A stretch of DNA of 64,000 nt from positions 1-64,000 of the forward strand of contig JAKAUC010000018.1 in the NCBI GenBank assembly GCA_021827865.1. Direction: 5' to 3'. Position 1 is the stretch's first letter; the number at the start of each line of letters is the position of its first letter. This DNA is from an archaeon. GTDB lineage: Archaea; Thermoproteota; Nitrososphaeria; Nitrososphaerales; Gagatemarchaeaceae. The translations under genes were made by a program, and so were the position numbers. The notes beneath the pieces were generated by a model. The model searched no databases. It had not been told where the DNA came from and saw nothing but the letters and a program-made list of their open reading frames with translations. Shown here in pieces: positions 25,306-34,360 of the stretch.

Positions 25306-25974
25306 TCAGCCTGGGAGGATGTCTGCGAAACAGAACCCGTCTCTGAGCACCACCTCTCCCTTCCTGACTGGGATCTCATCCTCGAATATCGGTCCGCCGT
25401 ATACGAAGGTGTGGAACTCGCCGTTCTCACCGCATGGGTCCACAGAAGGTGGAAGGTCAGAGAGGAATGATTCGTCGAACTCCCTGCCGCAGTAGTTCGC
25501 GCTGAGAGCTTTCGGATCAACGGTGCACACGACGGCTTTGAATCCGTCTTTGACGAACTGCGCGGCCAGCTCCTGAGTGTCCCTCTTCCACAGGGGGAAT
25601 ACCCCTTGCATCTCCGCCTTCAGCAGTTCCTCCTCTCGGAAGCGGCGTATGTCTTCGAGGAAGAGGTCGCCGAAGACGATGTGGCTAACACCGTTGGCGC
25701 GGTGCCGGAGCATTGCCCTTCGCATCGCCGAGGAGTATTCGGCGTTGGACGCCCCCTTCGTGATCCAGACCTCGTCGAGGGGGAGCCGCAGGCTCAGCGC
25801 CTGCTTCGTGAGTAGCTCCCTCCGTACCCCGTGCATGCTGACCCTGTCGTAGTCGGTCGTCAGAGTGGTGAGGAGGCATACTATTTTCAGGCCTTCGGCC
25901 CTCAACGCCTCCCGCAAAGCGAGTGAGCTGTCCTTCCCTCCGCTCCATGAAACAATCGCCCTCACTCCGGACAA
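25306..25974 (-). CDS. DPH6-like ATP-pyrophosphatase (diphthamide amidase family)
   Basis: The protein has 222 residues from a TTG at 25974. A start 13 codons upstream is possible, but a TTTAAG TATA element lies between them. The N-terminal PP-loop SWSGGKDSSLAL adenylates the substrate. Conserved GVSHIVFGDLFLEDIRRFRE and DPCGENGEFHTF blocks match the archaeal DPH6/COG2102 family, which completes diphthamide on elongation factor 2. It is convergent with the DUF4430-like gene with no gap. Confidence 0.83.
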   Translation of the reverse strand: MSGVRAIVSWSGGKDSSLALREALRAEGLKIVCLLTTLTTDYDRVSMHGVRRELLTKQALSLRLPLDEVWITKGASNAEYSSAMRRAMLRHRANGVSHIVFGDLFLEDIRRFREEELLKAEMQGVFPLWKRDTQELAAQFVKDGFKAVVCTVDPKALSANYCGREFDESFLSDLPPSVDPCGENGEFHTFVYGGPIFEDEIPVRKGEVVLRDGFCFADILPG

Positions 25975-26317
25975 ACCAGTGCCACTGATGTTCTTGGTGC
26001 TTAAACCTGCCAATTCATAGCGGCAGCGGTCCTACCTTTGGCGGCGCGGGTGAGGTCCGGGCTGATGAGGCAGAAACGCCCCTGGCCTTGGTTCGCCCAC
26101 GGACCAGGTTCCACTTAACCGATGGAGAACAGGGAAGGCGGTCCCCTGAACCTGGTTCCCTTCGGGCCGTCGAGCCTTATGTGCCTGCGTCTGTTCATGA
26201 CAGACACAACAGTTCGATTCCCAGTTGAACGGAGAAATCAATGATTGCTGACTAAAGGCTCAACTGACAACGACAGGTTTGATTGCTTAAGTGGGGCGAG
26301 GCCCCACCGGACATTCG
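25975..26317. other. Intergenic region, no gene recognised
   Basis: About 340 nt between divergent genes. It holds TATA elements for both flanking genes (about 26000-26005 on the minus strand and 26285-26294 on the plus strand) and several short inverted repeats. No ORF has recognisable content and no tRNA-like cloverleaf is present. Confidence 0.4.
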
Positions 26318-26671
26318 ATGGGTCCCTCGCAGGAGGAGATGCAGGCTCGTGTGGTCGCTCTAATCTTGGACTCGAAGACTGAGGAGGCCATCAGCGTCCT
26401 TTCGAAGTGGTACAAGGTCTCAGAGCCGAGGCTGGGGGTGGGGGTGGTCGAAGGGAAGACCAAGGGCGTCGCGGCTGTCTACTCGCAGAGGAGAAAGGAG
26501 ATACTTGCGGCCCGCCGAGAATACCTCTACAATCCTTTCGTGATGGTTCACGAGTTCTACCATCACCTGAGGTCAGTCAGCGGCAAGCATCGCGGAACCG
26601 AGAAGCAGGCGGACAAATTCGCGCTTGAATTCATTGCGGCCTACCAGCGGATGGCCCTGGGGCGAAGCTAG
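26318..26671 (+). CDS. Small HExxH-type metallopeptidase-like protein
   Basis: The protein has 117 residues from the ATG at 26318, 28 nt after a TATA element. The motif VHEFYHHLR places His-Glu-x-x-His on a helix, followed by a TEKQADKFALEF helix with an acidic residue as third-ligand candidate, the layout of minimal zinc peptidases. No signal or membrane segment is present. Its substrate is unknown. The end overlaps the converging zinc-ribbon gene by 4 nt. Confidence 0.6.
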   Translation: MGPSQEEMQARVVALILDSKTEEAISVLSKWYKVSEPRLGVGVVEGKTKGVAAVYSQRRKEILAARREYLYNPFVMVHEFYHHLRSVSGKHRGTEKQADKFALEFIAAYQRMALGRS

Positions 26672-26826
26672 AGCCCGACCGCTGACCAGATCGCCTCATC
26701 GTCGGCGAGCTCAGCGTAGCCGCACAGCGCGCACCTGACGCCCCTGATGGTGGCTTTCTTTCCCCCTCTCCCGACCTCGCGCTCGTACTCCGTCATCTGA
26801 CCGGCGTGGCACCTCTCGCAGATCAA
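26668..26826 (-). CDS. Small zinc-ribbon protein
   Basis: The protein has 52 residues from a TTG at 26826, 26 nt below the TATA at 26850-26857. Two pairs, CERC near the start and CALC in the second half, form a zinc ribbon with a basic loop GRGGKKATIRG between. The role is unknown. A longer N-terminal reading runs through the divergent promoter and is rejected. Confidence 0.55.
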   Translation of the reverse strand: MICERCHAGQMTEYEREVGRGGKKATIRGVRCALCGYAELADDEAIWSAVGL

Positions 26827-26849
26827 TCGCGCCGGTCGGCTCCGAGCGC

Positions 26850-26857
26850 GTATTAAG
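26850..26857. promoter_or_regulatory. Shared TATA-like element for divergent zinc-ribbon and HIT genes
   Basis: GTATTAAG lies about 26 nt from the TTG at 26826 on the minus strand and 27 nt from the ATG at 26880 on the plus strand, so it could serve both. Confidence 0.5.
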
Positions 26858-26879
26858 GACGGCCGGAACGAGGGTAACC

Positions 26880-27365
26880 ATGGCCGGATCCAGTGGGCGA
26901 GAGGCGATCCCGAGCAGGCGGATAGCATTCAACTCCTCCACCAGGGCAGGCGGGAACTGCATATTCTGCCTGATCGCGTCGGGAAAGTCCCATTCGGATA
27001 TCGTCTATGAAGACGAGAAGTACGTCGCCTTTCTGGACATATTTCCCTTCTCAAGGGGCCACACTCTGGTCTGCCCCAAGGAGCATGGGGAGACCATCTG
27101 GGACATGGAGGAGAAGGACATCGCCGGCCTCTTCCGAGTCGCGTCCAGGGTGTCCAGGGCCGTCGTATCGGCGGTGGATGCCGACGGGTTCAGGTTCGTC
27201 CAGAACAATGGCGAGGCTGCCAACCAGGTCGTGGCTCATGTTCACGTGCATGTCATACCAGTGAAGATGGAGGACAAGGGCAGATTCACAGACAGGAAGA
27301 GGTTTACCCCTGCGGAGATGGAGGAGACCGCCCGGGCCATCAGGGCGGAGATGGGCCCGGCCTAG
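26880..27365 (+). CDS. HIT-family nucleotide hydrolase/transferase
   Basis: The protein has 161 residues. The core begins at CIFCLIASGKSHSDIVYEDEKY (about 27-48) and ends with the histidine triad HVHVHVIP. The SRGHTLVCPKEH block is also typical. HIT enzymes act on AMP-linked substrates such as dinucleoside polyphosphates. The first 25 residues are a polar extension. It overlaps the converging CAP-domain gene by 4 nt. Confidence 0.88.
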   Translation: MAGSSGREAIPSRRIAFNSSTRAGGNCIFCLIASGKSHSDIVYEDEKYVAFLDIFPFSRGHTLVCPKEHGETIWDMEEKDIAGLFRVASRVSRAVVSAVDADGFRFVQNNGEAANQVVAHVHVHVIPVKMEDKGRFTDRKRFTPAEMEETARAIRAEMGPA

Positions 27366-28531
27366 CTTGCGAAGACAGACAGCGTAGTCAGGGCGGTGTC
27401 GGTGCTCGGGCCTGTGACCAGGTAGATGGTGTAGACCCCAGGCCCGTAGTCCTTGACGAATTCGTCCAATGAGAAGGAGATGTATATGGCGCTGGCGTTG
27501 AACGCCCACCGGCTTGCACAGACGGTGATTCCCGTTGTGAACTGGTTGCATCCGCCAAAGGGCCCCGCGGGAGGGAGGACGCCCCCCAACAGAGTGCCTG
27601 GCCCGTACTCGTGCGGTCCGCTGTCGAGTTGGGCCCTGGTCTCCGGGGTGGGGGTCCCATCGAAGGCCACGTATATGGCGGTCGGGGTCGGGGTCCCCGG
27701 GATTGGGGCTCCCTGCATGGTCACATGGTAGGGGCTCGGCGATGATGGTGCGGCCACCGACAGGTTCAGGTTGAGATACTCGTTCTGGAACTCCTCGTCG
27801 AAGAAGACGTAGGTGCTGTTGTAGGCCACGCCGATGGACACGTAGTTGTGGAGAGGATTGAGGATGTTGTATCTGTGCCCGTTGTTGCAGCAGACGGCGT
27901 CGTTGTAGACCATGAGGTGTTCGAGGCTACTGATTGCGTCTTCGATGGCGGCCGTCCGTCCCAGCAGGCCGACTGCGTAGCTCGAATACGCCACGTTCTC
28001 GAAGTCAGCCCCGCGGCCTCCAAGGAGGGTGTACCGCATGTAAGGCTTGTACCCCTGGGTGTCGAAGTGACTGAAGTACGAATAGTAGAGCATCGAGTCG
28101 GCATGCTGCTGGGCGGCACGGTTGAAGCTCAACGCTACGGGCCCCGTACCATTGGCTGCCCTGTCGTTGTTGATCTGTTTCAGGGCGAATCCCGCGAGCG
28201 TGCAGTAGTCAGACGGATACGCGACGACGGCAGAGCCGTTCAGTATGTCCGGGTTGCTCAGAGGCTGGATTGTGACAGCACTCGAGCAGCTCCCTGTGCT
28301 GGTGCCGGTCGAGAAGCCTGAAGTTGGGATCCCTCCGGTGGACTGGCCGGAGAGCGTCGAATAAGCGCGCCTGAGCGCTGCGGATAGGGAGGGGGCTGCG
28401 ACCAGGAACGCGGCCATCAGCACAAATGCCACTAGGATCAGCGCTGCCGCCCGCCTCCTTCGGTTGGGTGGGGACGGCGGAGTAGGGTCGCCGGTCTGAA
28501 GCGAACGGGCGAGGCCTCTGTCGATCTTCAA
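27362..28531 (-). CDS. Membrane-anchored CAP/SCP-domain protein
   Basis: The protein has 389 residues. A cytoplasmic basic N-terminus is followed by one helix (about 28-52) and a Ser/Thr/Gly linker. The CAP (SCP/PR1) domain lies at about 120-255, with LNFNRAAQQHADSM-like, YFSHFDTQG, FENVAYSSY and VYNDAVCCNNGHRYNILNP blocks. A beta-rich C-terminal region of about 120 residues is unassigned. It is probably extracellular. CAP proteins bind lipids or cell-wall material; the role here is unknown. Confidence 0.78.
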   Translation of the reverse strand: MKIDRGLARSLQTGDPTPPSPPNRRRRAAALILVAFVLMAAFLVAAPSLSAALRRAYSTLSGQSTGGIPTSGFSTGTSTGSCSSAVTIQPLSNPDILNGSAVVAYPSDYCTLAGFALKQINNDRAANGTGPVALSFNRAAQQHADSMLYYSYFSHFDTQGYKPYMRYTLLGGRGADFENVAYSSYAVGLLGRTAAIEDAISSLEHLMVYNDAVCCNNGHRYNILNPLHNYVSIGVAYNSTYVFFDEEFQNEYLNLNLSVAAPSSPSPYHVTMQGAPIPGTPTPTAIYVAFDGTPTPETRAQLDSGPHEYGPGTLLGGVLPPAGPFGGCNQFTTGITVCASRWAFNASAIYISFSLDEFVKDYGPGVYTIYLVTGPSTDTALTTLSVFAS

Positions 28532-28628
28532 CTCAGGGCCCGATCCGACTTTCCCGATATTAAGCGAATCTAGCCAGTAGGCCGGTCAACGCCATCGCGT
28601 GGATGAGGGACTTGGGGGAAGCCGTTGG

Positions 28629-29276
28629 CTAGGCGGTGAGACCTTCGCTCTCGTCTTGGCTGAAGACCCCGGCTGGTATCTCCGGGAAGCTCTCCTTCAT
28701 CCTCTGTTCCGCGACAGTCGCGGCCTCTTCGAGGACCCTCTGGGCGTCCTCGTTGGCGGCGTCGAAGTTCAAGGAAATCCCCCCTGAGGTGCTCGCGTCC
28801 ACGAGAACGCTGCTGAGAAGGCCAGAGATTTCGCTAATCTCTCTGTCGGCGTCTGGGAGCGCGTTGCTCAGGCCCTCCTTCATGTTCTTGATGACTGAGA
28901 CCGCGGGGGCCAGGGTGTTGGCGATCTCCCCCAGGTCTGTGATAGTCCCGAGCCTCAGAGAAATCTGTTCCATGGCCAGCTGCGCCTGGGTCACCATCTT
29001 CCCCATCTTCCGGACCTCGGAGAGCTCGTTGGCATAGACCGCGGCGTGCTGCATATCGTGCTTCGCGAGAGACGAGACCACGTTCTTGAAGATGGTCGAG
29101 TCGCGCTGCTTGATTCTGGTAACCGTGCCGTCCAGCTGGGAGATCAATACCCTGATTTGCCTGTTGGCCTGTTCGATCTGAGATTTCAAGGGCGTAGGGG
29201 ACCTGACTGTGCCCCTGAGCCTGTCCACCAAACCGGGGCTCTGGTCTTTCCTCTGCCACTTGGATGAAAAACTCAT
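28629..29276 (-). CDS. cdvB: CdvB-family ESCRT-III-like protein
   Basis: The protein has 215 residues. A basic N-terminal helix (LVDRLRGTVRSPTPLKSQIEQANRQIRVL) and a helical core with KHDMQHAAVYANELSEVRKM and LAMEQISLRLGTITDLGEIANTLAPAVSVIKNMKEGL follow the ESCRT-III/Snf7 layout. The protein lacks the C-terminal winged helix of CdvB proper and is closer in size to CdvB1/CdvB2 paralogues. It forms membrane-remodelling filaments in cell division of TACK archaea. An MIT-domain protein at 46014-46325 may be a partner. Confidence 0.82.
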   Translation of the reverse strand: MSFSSKWQRKDQSPGLVDRLRGTVRSPTPLKSQIEQANRQIRVLISQLDGTVTRIKQRDSTIFKNVVSSLAKHDMQHAAVYANELSEVRKMGKMVTQAQLAMEQISLRLGTITDLGEIANTLAPAVSVIKNMKEGLSNALPDADREISEISGLLSSVLVDASTSGGISLNFDAANEDAQRVLEEAATVAEQRMKESFPEIPAGVFSQDESEGLTA

Positions 29277-29429
29277 TCTTAGTCCCGTAATCGCCCCGAG
29301 TTCGGATATACCTCGGGCTCTAAACCGCGTGCCAGTTTGAAGAAATTTAGTTGACAGGTGCCTCCCGGGTGAAGGCCGCGAGCCGATACGGTCTACCCTG
29401 AAATATGAACCCTCGGTGGGCAGGCGAGG

Positions 29430-30143
29430 ATGAGGTCGGAGCGGGGTTTCATCTTCCTTTCGGCAGTGGAGATGGCCGGAGCTGACAGGATGGCAATCGA
29501 AACATATGGGATAGACGTGCTATCCCTGATGGAGAACGCGGGTCTCAGGACCGCCGAACTGGCCAGAGAGATGCTTGGAGGAGCAGTCGGGGGGAAGGAA
29601 GTATGTTGCCTGGTCGGGCGTGGGAACAACGGAGGCGACGGTCTTGTCGCTGCGAGGCACCTGCACAACTGGGGGGCGCGGGTGCGGGTGGTGCTCGGAG
29701 GAGCCAAGGAAACGATCCGCGACACGCCAGGGAAGCAGCTCGCTGCAGCCGAGAAGATCGGGGTCGAAACTGCGGGACCTGACGGGGACTTCGGGAAGGA
29801 GGAGTTACTGATAGACGCTCTGCTGGGCTACGGGTCCAAAGGGGACCCCAGGGAACCTCTGGCGACCCTCATCACCAAGGCGAACCAATCATCGGCCAAG
29901 ACGCTCGCCGTGGACGTCCCTTCAGGGTTGGACGGCACCTCTGGGGAACCCGGGAACCCATGCGTCGAGGCAGATGCGACGCTGACCTTCGGTTTTCCAA
30001 AGGTCGGGTTCCTCAACCCGAAGGCCATGGCACATCTCGGAGACCTATACCTGGCTGACATCTCGTTCCCGCCGAATGTCTACCGCTTCTACTCCCAGGA
30101 GACAGGAATCTTCCAGAGGGGGCCCGTAGTGAGGATGTGGTGA
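29430..30143 (+). CDS. nnrE: NAD(P)H-hydrate epimerase (YjeF N-terminal domain type)
   Basis: The protein has 237 residues. It repairs damaged NAD(P)HX by epimerisation. Typical blocks are LSLMENAGLRTAELA, CCLVGRGNNGGDGLVAARHL, LLIDALLGYGSKGDPREP and LAVDVPSGLDGTSG. Only the epimerase domain is present; the dehydratase half often fused in prokaryotes is absent from this gene. Confidence 0.88.
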   Translation: MRSERGFIFLSAVEMAGADRMAIETYGIDVLSLMENAGLRTAELAREMLGGAVGGKEVCCLVGRGNNGGDGLVAARHLHNWGARVRVVLGGAKETIRDTPGKQLAAAEKIGVETAGPDGDFGKEELLIDALLGYGSKGDPREPLATLITKANQSSAKTLAVDVPSGLDGTSGEPGNPCVEADATLTFGFPKVGFLNPKAMAHLGDLYLADISFPPNVYRFYSQETGIFQRGPVVRMW

Positions 30144-30186
30144 CAGCGTCAATGCTTTTGAATCGGGTCTTCGTCGGAGTCGGAGG

Positions 30187-30372
30187 ATGAAGCCCCAGAG
30201 CGACCAGATGAAGTGCCCGAAGTGCGGGCGCTTCGACTTGAAGGAGACGGGCCAGGGCATCTCCTGTCGGGTCTGCGGCTACACCCTCTCGCCGGGGGAG
30301 AGCGACAAGTTCAGGCTCTTTAGGCTCCTCAAGGAAGAGGAGAAGAGGCCAGAGGGCCGCAAGGGCCCCTGA
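30187..30372 (+). CDS. Small zinc-ribbon protein
   Basis: The protein has 61 residues. CPKC and CRVC form a single zinc ribbon, then a charged helical tail (RLFRLLKEEEKRPEGRKG). The general layout recalls transcription or translation accessory ribbons, but no family can be named. It lies 43 nt after nnrE on the same strand. Confidence 0.6.
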   Translation: MKPQSDQMKCPKCGRFDLKETGQGISCRVCGYTLSPGESDKFRLFRLLKEEEKRPEGRKGP

Positions 30373-30443
30373 AAGCGACGACAGACCTCGCTTCAGCCAA
30401 CTTCTCAATAGCCGTTTAACCAGCCCTTCACAGCACCCGCAGG

Positions 30444-30653
30444 TTGGCCGTAAGAGCTAGCCCGCTCTCGAAGACCGCCGCCATCTTGATCATAATAGTT
30501 GGGATATTCGTCCTGCTCGCTGGACTCCTTGCCAGGGTGGTGGCAAGCGAAGTCGAGGGAATCGCATTTATCGCCCTCGGGCTTGCGCTTTATGGCCTTC
30601 TCAGGAGGTTCACCAGGAAGTTGAGAGGAGAGATTCGAGAGAAATCCGACTAG
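30444..30653 (+). CDS. Small two-helix membrane protein
   Basis: The protein has 69 residues and a TTG start. Two hydrophobic helices (about 10-33 and 36-52) are followed by a strongly basic tail. No family recognised. Its end overlaps the converging ECF-like gene by 4 nt. Confidence 0.55.
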   Translation: MAVRASPLSKTAAILIIIVGIFVLLAGLLARVVASEVEGIAFIALGLALYGLLRRFTRKLRGEIREKSD

Positions 30654-31183
30654 TTTGAAGAGCGCTGGACGGGGGCGAACCTGTGCTTCAGGTTTCGGTC
30701 CCACAATCTGGCCCCCAGGACCCCACCTACGGTCCCGCTTACTGCACCCACGACCAAGATGGGCAGGTACAACTCCAAGAATGGCGCTGTCGTGCCGAAG
30801 CCGAAGGCGATGAACGCGTAGGTCGCTGCCACCCCCACAATGATGGTGCTCAAAGTCAATGAGGCCACCAACCTCTTCGGGCGGACTTTCCCCTCATAGG
30901 TCACCTTGAAAATGCTGCAGAACAAGTCTACGAGAACCCCGTACAGCAGCGCCACCCCGAAGGCGAACGGGCCGAAGGAGAGTTGCAATGGGGTCTCGAC
31001 CAGCCCGTTGATGATGCCTGTGTAGGTCGCGCCACCGGGCCCGAGAAGGATGTAGCTGAGAGAGAGGAGGATGGCTTCAAAGACAATTAGAGAGTCGCCG
31101 ATCTCGAAAGGAATGGCTCCGTAGACGACGCCGATTACGACCCCGAAGAGCGTGGCCGTAATGAGTTTCCTCGAATCTACCAA
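30650..31183 (-). CDS. ECF-type transporter S component-like membrane protein
   Basis: The protein has 177 residues. Five or six helices are visible, with a VVYGAIPFEIGDS and ILLGPGGATYTGIINGLVETPLQLSFGPFAFGVALLYG pattern that matches integral S components. The N-terminus DSRKLITATLFGVVIG is also typical. The ligand is unknown; thiamine-type or other vitamin use is only a guess. It is divergent from a BtuF-like gene and the two share an 88-nt promoter region. Confidence 0.68.
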   Translation of the reverse strand: MVDSRKLITATLFGVVIGVVYGAIPFEIGDSLIVFEAILLSLSYILLGPGGATYTGIINGLVETPLQLSFGPFAFGVALLYGVLVDLFCSIFKVTYEGKVRPKRLVASLTLSTIIVGVAATYAFIAFGFGTTAPFLELYLPILVVGAVSGTVGGVLGARLWDRNLKHRFAPVQRSSN

Positions 31184-31271
31184 GCTGGGTGGCGGCCGGG
31201 TCGCAAGGAAGTGTATTTAACGGTAGTTATAGTGTGCCGGCGGTCCGTGTAAACAGATATCGCAATGAGGA

Positions 31272-32123
31272 ATGGAAAGGGGTGCGATGGCGAAGGTCTT
31301 CAGCGAAGTGCTCGGGACAGAGGTGCCAGTCCCCGACTCGCCTGAAAGAATAGCGAGCTTCAGTCCCGCCGCCACCGAGACCCTCTTCCAGCTCGGACTC
31401 GGCGAGAGGGTCGTTGGAGTCACGGCGTTCTGCGCTCGACCGTCGGAGGCGCGATCGAAAAGGAAACTGGGGAGCTACAACACGGTTAGAGCGGAGGTCC
31501 TTGAAGAACTCAACCCGGACCTGATTCTTACCGTCACTGGATATCAGCGGGAGTTCGCGGTCAGGCTGTCAAAGAAGTATCCGGTGTATCCGCTCGAGCT
31601 CCCGGTGTCGGTCGCAGGCATCGTCGACTTCGTGGTGAAGGTAGGCCTGGTAGCAGGCGCCGCGGACGAGGGGCGTGGCCTGGAGGCTGCCCTCCTCAGG
31701 TCCCTGGGGAGCCTGCGAAGGGTCTCGAAGCTCGAATCCTACGTTGAGATCGACCTAGGCGGCCCCGTGAGCTTCGGCTCCTACAGCTACATCACCGATG
31801 CGTTCAAGCTCCTCGGGAGCTCGTTGCTCTATGGAAGGGCACCCTGCGAATGGCTGGCCCCGGATATGAAAGCGGTGTCATCCAGCGACCCGGACGCGAT
31901 ATTCTACGAGGCAAAGATGTACTCCCAGTTCGGAAACCGCGACCTGACCAAGCTGCTTAGTTCGAGGGGATGGGACGGCTTGAGGGCGGTGACCCTGGGG
32001 AACACCTTCGTGACCCCGGGACCATTGGACTTCCTGGCCCACCACGGGCCTTCGTTCATCACGGAGGCGATCCCGTGGTTAGCGGCGAAACTCGAGTTGG
32101 CTGAGGAGAGGATCAGATCTTAG
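31272..32123 (+). CDS. BtuF-like periplasmic-binding-fold protein without signal peptide
   Basis: The protein has 283 residues. The COG0614 pattern RIASFSPAATETLFQLGLGERVVGVT, a LNPDLILTVTGY strand and DPDAIFYEAKMYSQFGNR mark the cobalamin/iron-complex-binding fold. No signal peptide, lipobox or membrane helix is present, so it should be cytosolic, unlike classic solute receptors. An ATG 5 codons downstream is an alternative start. A cytosolic cobalamin-related or nucleotide-metal-binding role is possible. Confidence 0.75.
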   Translation: MERGAMAKVFSEVLGTEVPVPDSPERIASFSPAATETLFQLGLGERVVGVTAFCARPSEARSKRKLGSYNTVRAEVLEELNPDLILTVTGYQREFAVRLSKKYPVYPLELPVSVAGIVDFVVKVGLVAGAADEGRGLEAALLRSLGSLRRVSKLESYVEIDLGGPVSFGSYSYITDAFKLLGSSLLYGRAPCEWLAPDMKAVSSSDPDAIFYEAKMYSQFGNRDLTKLLSSRGWDGLRAVTLGNTFVTPGPLDFLAHHGPSFITEAIPWLAAKLELAEERIRS

Positions 32124-32294
32124 CCTGGTCTGTTTCAACCCGAGGGCCGTCGAATCCGGCAGACGCATGCCTGGATGCGACGGTTGAAGGGCGCGGGTTG
32201 GGGCCGTTGTCAGCTGCAGCCTTGCGACGAACCTACGGTGCCCTAGGTGGGGCTACATAGCCGAATGGTCAGCGGTCATCGTGTTGCGGCTGCC

Positions 32295-32813
32295 TCACCG
32301 CGGCGGCTTCAGCGCTTCCGCGGCCCGCATCAGGTCTCCGCTCCTCGGTGAGAAGACCACGTCGAACAACAGGTATCCAAGGGCAACGACCCACGCGAAG
32401 GCGGAGTAGACGAACGGCTCTGCCAGCGTCGCTGCGGCCGCGATGAGCAGGGGCGAGCCAACGGATGCCACGACTCCTGCGGCGAACATGGCTGCCGCAC
32501 TCCTCCGCGTAGCCTGCGAAAGCGTGCGCTTCTCTGTCGAGAGCGTCAGGATTGGAATGAGGCTGGCGACCTTCCCTAGGCTTGCAGGGAGGACCCGGGC
32601 CAGAGAGGTCCGCCCGAACCGTAACTCCCTGAACCTTATGCCGCCGGCTGCCCCCACTACATAGTGGGCGGGGCAGTGTATCAGGAAGGTGGACAAGAGC
32701 TGCGCCAAGACGACGTACAGACCGAAGTACGGGCCGGCCGGAACTGCCCGGGAAGCCGCCAGCAGGACCGCCAGCGCGAATATCTCCGCGACGATGCCCG
32801 GAAGGGGCTTCAT
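32295..32813 (-). CDS. Multispanning membrane protein of unknown function
   Basis: The protein has 172 residues. About four hydrophobic helices are visible (8-26, 28-50, 108-128, 130-152) with a basic cytosolic loop FRELRFGRTSLARV and an LSTEKRTLSQATRRS segment. I do not recognise a family. It has an ATG start and no close partner. Confidence 0.6.
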   Translation of the reverse strand: MKPLPGIVAEIFALAVLLAASRAVPAGPYFGLYVVLAQLLSTFLIHCPAHYVVGAAGGIRFRELRFGRTSLARVLPASLGKVASLIPILTLSTEKRTLSQATRRSAAAMFAAGVVASVGSPLLIAAAATLAEPFVYSAFAWVVALGYLLFDVVFSPRSGDLMRAAEALKPPR

Positions 32814-33261
32814 GGGGCGGCCGATGCTGCAGGGATACTTTAGGATGAGGCCCGCTCATATGGGGGGAGGATGAGGAGCGGGTCCTGCGGCGGGTTTCTT
32901 GTACGTAGTCTGCGTTCGTGCTGACTGATTTCGACTCCGGTTGGGAAAACTCGTTCAGCGAGTACAGGGGTCCCCAGGGTGGCCAAGCTGCTGATCTCGC
33001 ACAGCGTCGTCCTGAACATCGCATTAGGCGTCGAGGCAGAGCTCTCCTGGTTCCAATCCGGACTTCTAGGGATTGGTGGCGGGGTCAGTATGTCACTGTG
33101 GAGGCTGCCCAGTGCCCTTTCGGCCGACGCCGGCCTCGGCCTTATGGCTGCCGGGCGCCTGGCCCCCCGTTCTGCATCGCGATGGGTCTCTATGTGGTCA
33201 GGATATCCATGTACTGGGTCACGTTCAGAAATGCGAGGCTCCAGGAGGTGCAGAAGAAGGC
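32814..33261. other. Region without a confident gene; possible frameshifted remnant
   Basis: About 450 nt between two minus-strand genes. Plus-strand reading gives a GTG-started stretch from 32979 (AKLLISHSVVLNIALGVEAELSW-like) and, in another frame near 33178, GLYVVRISMYWVTFRNARLQEV; both look coding-like but are not joined in frame. The second runs antisense into dinB. A decayed gene is possible; nothing firm can be assigned. Confidence 0.3.
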
Positions 33262-34353
33262 TCAGCCCCCGGCCCAGTCGTCCAGCCTTGAGGGACCCGA
33301 AGAGGAGCGCTGTATGTCTGCGACCCTGACCCCCACCAGACGCACCGGCTTCCCCTTCGTCTCAAACTCGTCCAGCAGCCTGTCAATGTTCTCGAGCAGG
33401 GGCCCTTCGCTGTCGGTGTGGCTTACGAGGGTCCGTTCCCTGGTGTGGGTCTCGAACCCACGGAACCTGATCTTGATCCCGGCCACCCTGTAGGAATAGC
33501 CTGCGGACTTCACCCTCCGCATGAGCTCGGCGGCGCCGTCGGCTGCCTCTCTCCTCACCGTCCTGAAGTCGCCGACGTCGTCCTTGAAAGTCCGCTCTAC
33601 GCTGAGCGACTTTGGTATCTCCTGCTGCCTCACCTCCACAGCCTCCTCTCCGTGGACGACCCCCCAGAGCCAGACACCGCTCTTTCCGAACCATGTGAGG
33701 AGCTGCCGCCCCTCCAGCTGCTGGAGCTGGGCGATGGTCGTGATGCCCTTTTCGCTCAGGAAGTCGCGAGTCTTCGGACCGATGCCGGGGACGACCCCCA
33801 CGGGAAGCGGCGCAAGGAACCCGCTCACTTCCTCGAAGGGGACGACCGTCATGCCGTCGGGCTTGTTCCTGTCTGACGCGATCTTCGCCGAAGACTTGTT
33901 CGGCGCTATCCCGATGGAACAGCTGAGGCCGTGCCTTTCCCTGATTGCCTTCTTGACCTCTGTGGCCAAAGAAGCCGCGGAGCGTTCGTCCGGCGCCCTG
34001 CTGGTGACGTCGAGGTAGGCCTCGTCTATGCTCCCTTGCTCGAACCTGTCGGCGAAGCCTTTCAGCGTACCCATCACCTCCTCCGACGCGCGCTCGTAGA
34101 GCCCCCAGTTCGGCGGGATGTACTTCGCCTGCGGGCACAGCCTGTAAGCCTGTGTGATGGGCATCCCTGAACGAAGCCCGAACTTCCTGGCCTCATAGGA
34201 GCAGGCGATGACGACCCCTCGTCCCTTGCCGCCCTCCGGGTCGGCCCCGACCACCACCGGGAGCCCCTTCAGCTCCGGGTGCTCTCTTACCTCCACGGAG
34301 ACGTAGAACGCGTCCAAGTCGACGTGGAGTATGGTCCGGCGCTGGGACTGCAT
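33262..34353 (-). CDS. dinB: DNA polymerase IV (Y-family, DinB/Dpo4)
   Basis: The protein has 363 residues. It is a low-fidelity translesion polymerase. Catalytic acidic residues are seen in HVDLDAFYVSVE (D12, with steric-gate Phe-Tyr) and QGSIDEAYLD. The thumb has VPGIGPKTRDFLSEKGI, and a little-finger domain follows with KSLSVERTF. The C-terminus DDWAGG lacks an obvious PCNA-binding peptide. It starts 7 nt after the DUF72 gene on the same strand and is probably cotranscribed with it. Confidence 0.95.
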   Translation of the reverse strand: MQSQRRTILHVDLDAFYVSVEVREHPELKGLPVVVGADPEGGKGRGVVIACSYEARKFGLRSGMPITQAYRLCPQAKYIPPNWGLYERASEEVMGTLKGFADRFEQGSIDEAYLDVTSRAPDERSAASLATEVKKAIRERHGLSCSIGIAPNKSSAKIASDRNKPDGMTVVPFEEVSGFLAPLPVGVVPGIGPKTRDFLSEKGITTIAQLQQLEGRQLLTWFGKSGVWLWGVVHGEEAVEVRQQEIPKSLSVERTFKDDVGDFRTVRREAADGAAELMRRVKSAGYSYRVAGIKIRFRGFETHTRERTLVSHTDSEGPLLENIDRLLDEFETKGKPVRLVGVRVADIQRSSSGPSRLDDWAGG

Positions 34354-34360
34354 CTGTCAG

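Noticed and set aside
26062..26077. CTGATGAG...GAAAC resembles a hammerhead ribozyme core
   Set aside because: Only 3-4 nt separate the two core boxes, leaving no stem II, and no matching stem III or cleavage site can be drawn.
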